Origin: Planctomycetaceae bacterium UBA4655
Lineage (GTDB): Bacteria > Planctomycetota > Planctomycetia > Pirellulales > UBA1268
Reading direction: 5' to 3'
DNA length: 9,285 nucleotides
Assembly: GCA_002405515.1 (NCBI GenBank)
Contig: DHLZ01000137.1
Location: 1-9,285 of the forward strand
Positions 6,239-9,285 of the stretch are shown piece after piece (within the stretch, counting starts at the first letter, position 1; each line of letters starts with the position of its first letter). The notes below the pieces were generated by a model that was not told the DNA's origin, ran no database searches, and was given only the letters and a program-made list of their open reading frames with translations. A program made the position numbers and the translations under genes.

Positions 6239-6850
6239 ATGAAAGCGGACATGGGCGTGCGATCGGTCGAGCCGAGAGAGATTTGGGTCCGCGGCAATCC
6301 GCGGCCGCTCGTCGTGCTCGCGGTGGCGATCGTCCTCGGCATGCTGGCGGTCGCCGGCGCGGCCGCGTGGTTCGGTAGCAGGGGGCTGGTGTTCGGGGCC
6401 GCGGTGGCGGCGGCGGTCGCCATCCCGCCGGTCGTGGCCCTCGCCGTGGCGGCGGCGCTGCCGCGGGTCGAGCGGCGGGGCGGCACGCTTCGGCTGCGGG
6501 TCGCGCCGACGCGTGCCTACGACGTTCCGCTCGAGGTCGTCGAATGTTTTTTTCACGGCGCCCACGCCATCGGCAGGCCGGTCGAGCCCTGCACCGGAGA
6601 GGCGGGCGACCACGAGGAGCACGCGGCGGAGAACGGCCGCCGCCGTGGCACGATCGCCGTGCGGATCGCTGAACGGGCCACCGAATGGCAGGAGAGGCCC
6701 ACGTTCCGCCCGTGGGCCGGCTGGAAGCGAGGATCGATCGTGCTCGACGGCCTCTGGTACGAGCCGCTTTCGATGGAGCGGTTCGGCGAGCTCGCGGAGC
6801 GGCTCGTCGAGGCGAAGCGGTCGCTGCGGACAGGCGAGGAATCGCGGTGA
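6239..6850 (+). CDS. Unknown two-helix membrane protein coupled to mfnB
   Basis: I do not recognise this 203-residue protein. Two hydrophobic helices lie near residues 23-45 and 48-74, joined by a tight turn. They are followed by a soluble domain of about 130 residues with alternating strands (GGTLRLRVAP, RGTIAVRIAE, GSIVLDGLWY) and a final amphipathic helix (MERFGELAERLVEAKRSL). Two helices plus a beta-rich domain capped by a helix recalls bacterial PH-like membrane proteins, but that is a shape argument only. An acidic/His segment (EAGDHEEHAAE, 121-131) sits between strands. The start ATG at 6239 is preceded by GAGGTGG (6225-6231) at 7-nt spacing, so longer open-frame starts at 6137 are rejected. 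Its stop TGA overlaps the ATG of mfnB by one base, which implies translational coupling and perhaps a related role. A T7 run (6547-6553) encodes Phe-Phe. Confidence 0.8.
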   Translation: MKADMGVRSVEPREIWVRGNPRPLVVLAVAIVLGMLAVAGAAAWFGSRGLVFGAAVAAAVAIPPVVALAVAAALPRVERRGGTLRLRVAPTRAYDVPLEVVECFFHGAHAIGRPVEPCTGEAGDHEEHAAENGRRRGTIAVRIAERATEWQERPTFRPWAGWKRGSIVLDGLWYEPLSMERFGELAERLVEAKRSLRTGEESR

Positions 6851-7614
6851 TGCGTCTGCTCGTGAGCGTGCGGGATGCCGCGGAGGCCCGCGAGGCGATC
6901 GCGGGGGGCGCCGACGTGATCGACGTCAAGGAGCCGCTGGCCGGTTCGCTCGGACGCGCGGGGCTCCAAGAAACGCTCGGAGTCGCTGCCGCCGTCCACG
7001 ATGCGGCCCGGTCGGTTCCGTGGACGATCGCCTGCGGAGAGCTGGCCGACGGACCGATCGACGAGGTGTCGGCGCACGTGGGCTCGCTCGTCGGTCTGCT
7101 TCCGGATGGCGTGCAACGCCCGTGGCTCGTGAAGCTGGGCCTCGCGGGGGCGGCGCAGCTCGACTGGGAGCGGCGGATCGCGGATCTGGCGTCGCAGCTT
7201 CCCGGCGGGGTCGCCCAGGCCTGCGTCGTCTACGCCGACTGGCATCGCTGCGACGCGCCGCCGCCGGATCGGGTCGTCCGCCTCGCGGGAACCCTCGCAG
7301 GCCGCACGGTGCTCATCGACACGTTCGACAAGCGGGCAGGCGGCCTCTTCGACGTGGCCATCCCGGGCGACCTCGGGGCGACCGTCGCCCTGGCAAGGTC
7401 GCTCGGGCTCACGGTCGCCCTGGCCGGACGGATCGGCCTCGAGGACGCCGGGAAAGTCGCCGAAATCGCCCCCGACATCGTCGCGGTGCGGTCGGCCGCG
7501 TGCGGCGGCGACAGGCTGCGGGCCGTCGAGGCGGAGCGGGTCGGGGTCGCACTTCGGACGCTGTGCCGCACGCCGAACGCCATGCCGCACGCCGGACGCT
7601 CTGTAGAGGTATGA
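6850..7614 (+). CDS. mfnB: (5-formylfuran-3-yl)methyl phosphate synthase MfnB
   Basis: The 254-residue TIM-barrel enzyme condenses two glyceraldehyde-3-phosphate molecules to the furan phosphate precursor of methanofuran-type cofactors. These carry C1 units at the formyl level in H4MPT-linked formaldehyde oxidation. The N-terminus MRLLVSVRDAAEAREAIAGG, then ADVIDVKEP, is diagnostic of this family (formerly DUF556). Key residues match the archaeal enzyme: Asp25 and Schiff-base Lys27, Lys95 in LVKLG, and Asp157/Lys161 in LIDTFDKRAG. The barrel ends with VALAGRIGLEDA and DIVAVRSAAC. It is slightly longer than the roughly 235-residue archaeal enzyme because of a C-terminal tail. The ATG at 6850 overlaps the upstream TGA, with GAGGA (6836-6840) at 9-nt spacing. 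Outside archaea MfnB is known from methylotrophs and planctomycetes, so its presence suggests H4MPT/methanofuran-type C1 chemistry encoded elsewhere in this genome. Confidence 0.93.
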   Translation: MRLLVSVRDAAEAREAIAGGADVIDVKEPLAGSLGRAGLQETLGVAAAVHDAARSVPWTIACGELADGPIDEVSAHVGSLVGLLPDGVQRPWLVKLGLAGAAQLDWERRIADLASQLPGGVAQACVVYADWHRCDAPPPDRVVRLAGTLAGRTVLIDTFDKRAGGLFDVAIPGDLGATVALARSLGLTVALAGRIGLEDAGKVAEIAPDIVAVRSAACGGDRLRAVEAERVGVALRTLCRTPNAMPHAGRSVEV

Positions 7615-7639
7615 TGACCTGTTTCTCGGAGACCATCTG

Positions 7640-7945
7640 ATGAACGATCTCGAGGTTCGATTGCCGCACGGGCTTTCCGCGGAGGAGATGCGGGTGAGGC
7701 TCGACCGGGCCGTGGTCGTGGCGCGGGAGCAGTATTCCGAGACGGTCGGGCCGATCGAGGCGGAGTGGGCCGACGAGGTGATGACCGTTCGCTTCTCGAC
7801 GATGGGCATGTCGTTCAACGGTCAGGTGGAGAGCCTGCCCAGCGAACTCGTCGTGCGGGTGCAGCTGCCGATGATGGCGTCGCTCTTCGCCGGGAGAATC
7901 CGGGAGGGGATCCAGGAACGATTGGGAAGTTTGGTCGCGTCGTGA
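7640..7945 (+). CDS. Polyhydroxyalkanoic acid system family protein
   Basis: This 101-residue protein fits the small PHA-granule-region family (PHA_gran_rgn). It opens with a helix carrying LSAEEMRVRLDRAV, then beta strands (IEAEWADEVMTVRFSTMGMSFNGQVES), then LVVRVQLPMMASLFAGRIREGIQERL. The last part is the family hallmark: a strand ending in LP, then a hydrophobic turn and a helix. Members were named for neighbouring polyhydroxyalkanoate genes, but no PHA synthase is present here and the molecular role is unknown. GGAG (7628-7631) stands 8 nt before the ATG. It lies 25 nt after mfnB on the same strand and is probably in the same operon. No signal peptide or membrane helix is seen, so it is likely cytosolic. 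Confidence 0.82.
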   Translation: MNDLEVRLPHGLSAEEMRVRLDRAVVVAREQYSETVGPIEAEWADEVMTVRFSTMGMSFNGQVESLPSELVVRVQLPMMASLFAGRIREGIQERLGSLVAS

Positions 7946-7952
7946 CGGTGCC

Positions 7953-7975
7953 GCGGTTCCGGCTGGGGAAACCGC
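7953..7975 (+). terminator. Possible hairpin terminator after the mfnB operon
   Basis: GCGGTT (7953-7958) pairs with AACCGC (7970-7975), and CC/GG pairs extend the stem across a single bulged A (7969), leaving the loop GGCTGG. It begins 7 nt after the stop of the PHA-system gene and before the TPR gene. No T-tract follows, so it may only be an mRNA 3'-end or attenuating hairpin. Confidence 0.3.
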
Positions 7976-8020
7976 ACACGCAGGAACGCTGAGATTCGAC
8001 TCACTGGAGCCGTGCCGCCG

Positions 8021-9184
8021 ATGAACAGATCGTGTCGGAGTGTCCTTCGAGGAAAGCATTTCCAGGGGCCGATGAGTCACCGTCGTCTGCCGATCCGCCG
8101 GCTTTCGTTGCGCTGCCTTTCATTCCGGTCGTGCCGCCGGCGTTCCGACGGCCTTCTCGGGCCGCTCGTCGTGCTGGCCGGGCTTTGCTGGGCCGTGGCG
8201 GTGGTCGTGGCCATCCCGGCAGCCGCCCAGGACATCGACCGCGGCGGCCTGCCGGAGGACGACCCGTTCGCCGACGAGCTCAACCCATTCGGCGGCAGGG
8301 CAACGCCGCCGAAAACGCCGTCGCCGTCCGTGCCGGCACCGCGGCCATCCATTCCGTCGCCGCCGCGGCCGGCCATCCCGTTTCCGGAGAGGACCATCCC
8401 CGGCGAGCCCGCGGAGCAGAAGCGGCCCAGCCCGACTCCCCGGTCGCCCGCCGCGCCCGACGCGGAGTTCACGCCGCGCCGCCCGTCGCTCCCGATGCTC
8501 CAGGAAGGCCGCTCCCCCGCTCTCTCGCTCGTGGCTCGTGCGGAGAAGCTCGCCGAAGAGGGGAAGCACGCGGAGGCCCGTGACCTGCTCCTCGAGGCGG
8601 TGAAGCTCGACCGGGAGTTCGTGCCGGCATACATGGGCCTCGGCCTGGTGTCGCGGTCGCTCGGCCGCTACGAGGAGGCGGTCGAGGCCTACTCGAAGGG
8701 GCTCCTGCTCGAGCCCGACAACCCTGAGCTCGCGTTCCGGCGGGGCATCGCCTGGTACCATATGGGTCAGCACGGCATCGCACTCGAGGACTTCGAGGAC
8801 GCCGCGGGCATTGCCTACGACGACCCGAGGCCCGAGTTCTGGCGGGGTCTCACGCTCATGGAACTCGGCCGGCGGCTCGAGGCCATCAATGCCTACGCCG
8901 CGGCGATCCGTCGCGACCGCAACTACATGCTCGCCTACCTCAACCGCGGCCTCGCCTACCTGGACGCCGGCGAGCCCATGAAGGCCGAACTCGACTTCGA
9001 CCACTCGATTCGCCACGAGCCCCGCAACGCGGACGCGTGGTTCAACCGCGGCGTGGCGCAGGCGAGGCAGCGGAAGTTCCGCCAGGCCGTCAGCTCGTTC
9101 GATCTCGCCTTGAAGATCGATCCGAATCACGAGCCGTCCCGCCGCAACCGCGACGCGATCGCGGGCTTCGCGGAACGCCGTTGA
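8021..9184 (+). CDS. Secreted/membrane-anchored proline-rich TPR protein
   Basis: With the ATG at 8021 this is 387 residues. A long Arg-rich n-region (to about 43) precedes a hydrophobic segment (45-66, LLGPLVVLAGLCWAVAVVVA) ending in IPAAAQ, which looks like a signal peptide or anchor cleaved near residue 69. Residues 83-165 are a disordered Pro/Ser-rich linker (PSPSVPAPRPSIPSPPRPAI). Residues 167-385 hold six 34-residue tetratricopeptide repeats, for example RYEEAVEAYSKGLLLEPDN and KFRQAVSSFDLALKIDPNH, with the expected G/Y/A/P spacing. TPRs mediate protein-protein contacts, so an envelope-facing adaptor role is inferred; partners are unknown. Start choice is uncertain. GGAG (8006-8009) favours 8021; GTG 8012 is too close to it; ATG 8072 after AGGGG would give a shorter n-region. 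It lies 75 bp after the mfnB operon and may be its own unit. Confidence 0.85.
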   Translation: MNRSCRSVLRGKHFQGPMSHRRLPIRRLSLRCLSFRSCRRRSDGLLGPLVVLAGLCWAVAVVVAIPAAAQDIDRGGLPEDDPFADELNPFGGRATPPKTPSPSVPAPRPSIPSPPRPAIPFPERTIPGEPAEQKRPSPTPRSPAAPDAEFTPRRPSLPMLQEGRSPALSLVARAEKLAEEGKHAEARDLLLEAVKLDREFVPAYMGLGLVSRSLGRYEEAVEAYSKGLLLEPDNPELAFRRGIAWYHMGQHGIALEDFEDAAGIAYDDPRPEFWRGLTLMELGRRLEAINAYAAAIRRDRNYMLAYLNRGLAYLDAGEPMKAELDFDHSIRHEPRNADAWFNRGVAQARQRKFRQAVSSFDLALKIDPNHEPSRRNRDAIAGFAERR

Positions 9185-9285
9185 ATCGCCGTTGCGGCGA
9201 ATCCGGCGAATCAAACGTGCAGGGTTCGGGGCTGCCCGTGTGCCGCGAGGCGGGCGGGGGGGGAGGGGCGGCCGGGGGGGGGGGG
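9185..9285. other. Non-coding right end, poly-G-rich
   Basis: After the TPR gene stop there is no gene. A weak 5-bp stem (TCGCC 9186-9190 with GGCGA 9196-9200) may act in 3'-end formation but has no T-tract. From 9252 the plus strand is almost pure G, with runs of 3, 8, 4 and finally 12 G. It formally matches a G-quadruplex pattern but is more likely low-quality sequence at a contig end. Confidence 0.6.

Noticed and set aside
6547..6553. T7 run as a programmed frameshift site
   Set aside because: The frame continues with sensible protein on both sides and neither alternative frame gives a plausible product, so it is just two Phe codons after a Cys codon.
3311..6622. One 1103-codon minus-strand open frame
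   Set aside because: Only the C-terminal 402 codons are RNase D. The rest is an Arg/Pro-rich shadow of the antiporter gene in another frame, a common effect of high GC with few stop codons.
8120..9214. A 364-codon minus-strand open frame
   Set aside because: It is a mirror of the TPR gene, whose repeats and signal segment are unambiguous on the plus strand.

Overview
The window is high-GC bacterial DNA with dense, short-spaced genes. The gene content points to a planctomycete, probably of the Pirellulales type. The signs are a bacterial MfnB homologue (C1-carrier biosynthesis, typical of planctomycetes and methylotrophs), a tandem-repeat protein with an LRR-like 23-26 residue unit, a CtBP-like dehydrogenase, and a secreted proline-rich TPR protein. 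This placement is inference from gene content; there is no rRNA or other marker here.

Layout: (1) 1-777 (+) is the 3' part of a repeat protein that runs off the left edge. (2) It converges on a minus-strand block: a CtBP-like D-2-hydroxyacid dehydrogenase (838-1824) preceded by a 5'-truncated coding remnant (1884-2108) that resembles the C-terminus of a DapA/dihydrodipicolinate-synthase-type aldolase. (3) 2332-3264 (+) encodes a ten-helix EamA/DMT-type permease. (4) A minus-strand pair, an NhaD-like antiporter (4528-6138) followed 8 nt later by ribonuclease D (3311-4519), is probably co-transcribed. (5) A divergent ~100 bp intergenic region (6139-6238) contains a perfect 7-bp inverted repeat. 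It separates the antiporter from a plus-strand operon: an unknown two-helix membrane protein (6239-6850), mfnB (6850-7614, start overlapping the previous stop) and a small polyhydroxyalkanoic-acid-system protein (7640-7945). (6) A secreted TPR protein (8021-9184) follows after a possible hairpin terminator. The window ends in poly-G-rich sequence that looks like a contig end or sequencing artefact.

Functional links: the clearest cluster is the mfnB operon. MfnB makes the furan precursor of methanofuran-type C1 carriers, and the unknown membrane protein is translationally coupled to it. The antiporter/RNase D pair looks like operon sharing rather than a shared pathway. No mobile element, CRISPR array, tRNA or rRNA was seen. 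I found no clear previously undescribed multi-gene system. The most interesting items are the unknown membrane protein coupled to mfnB, the palindrome in the divergent promoter region, the His-rich loop and Cys cluster in the antiporter, the Asp-to-Glu change in a catalytic motif of RNase D, and the truncated aldolase-like remnant.
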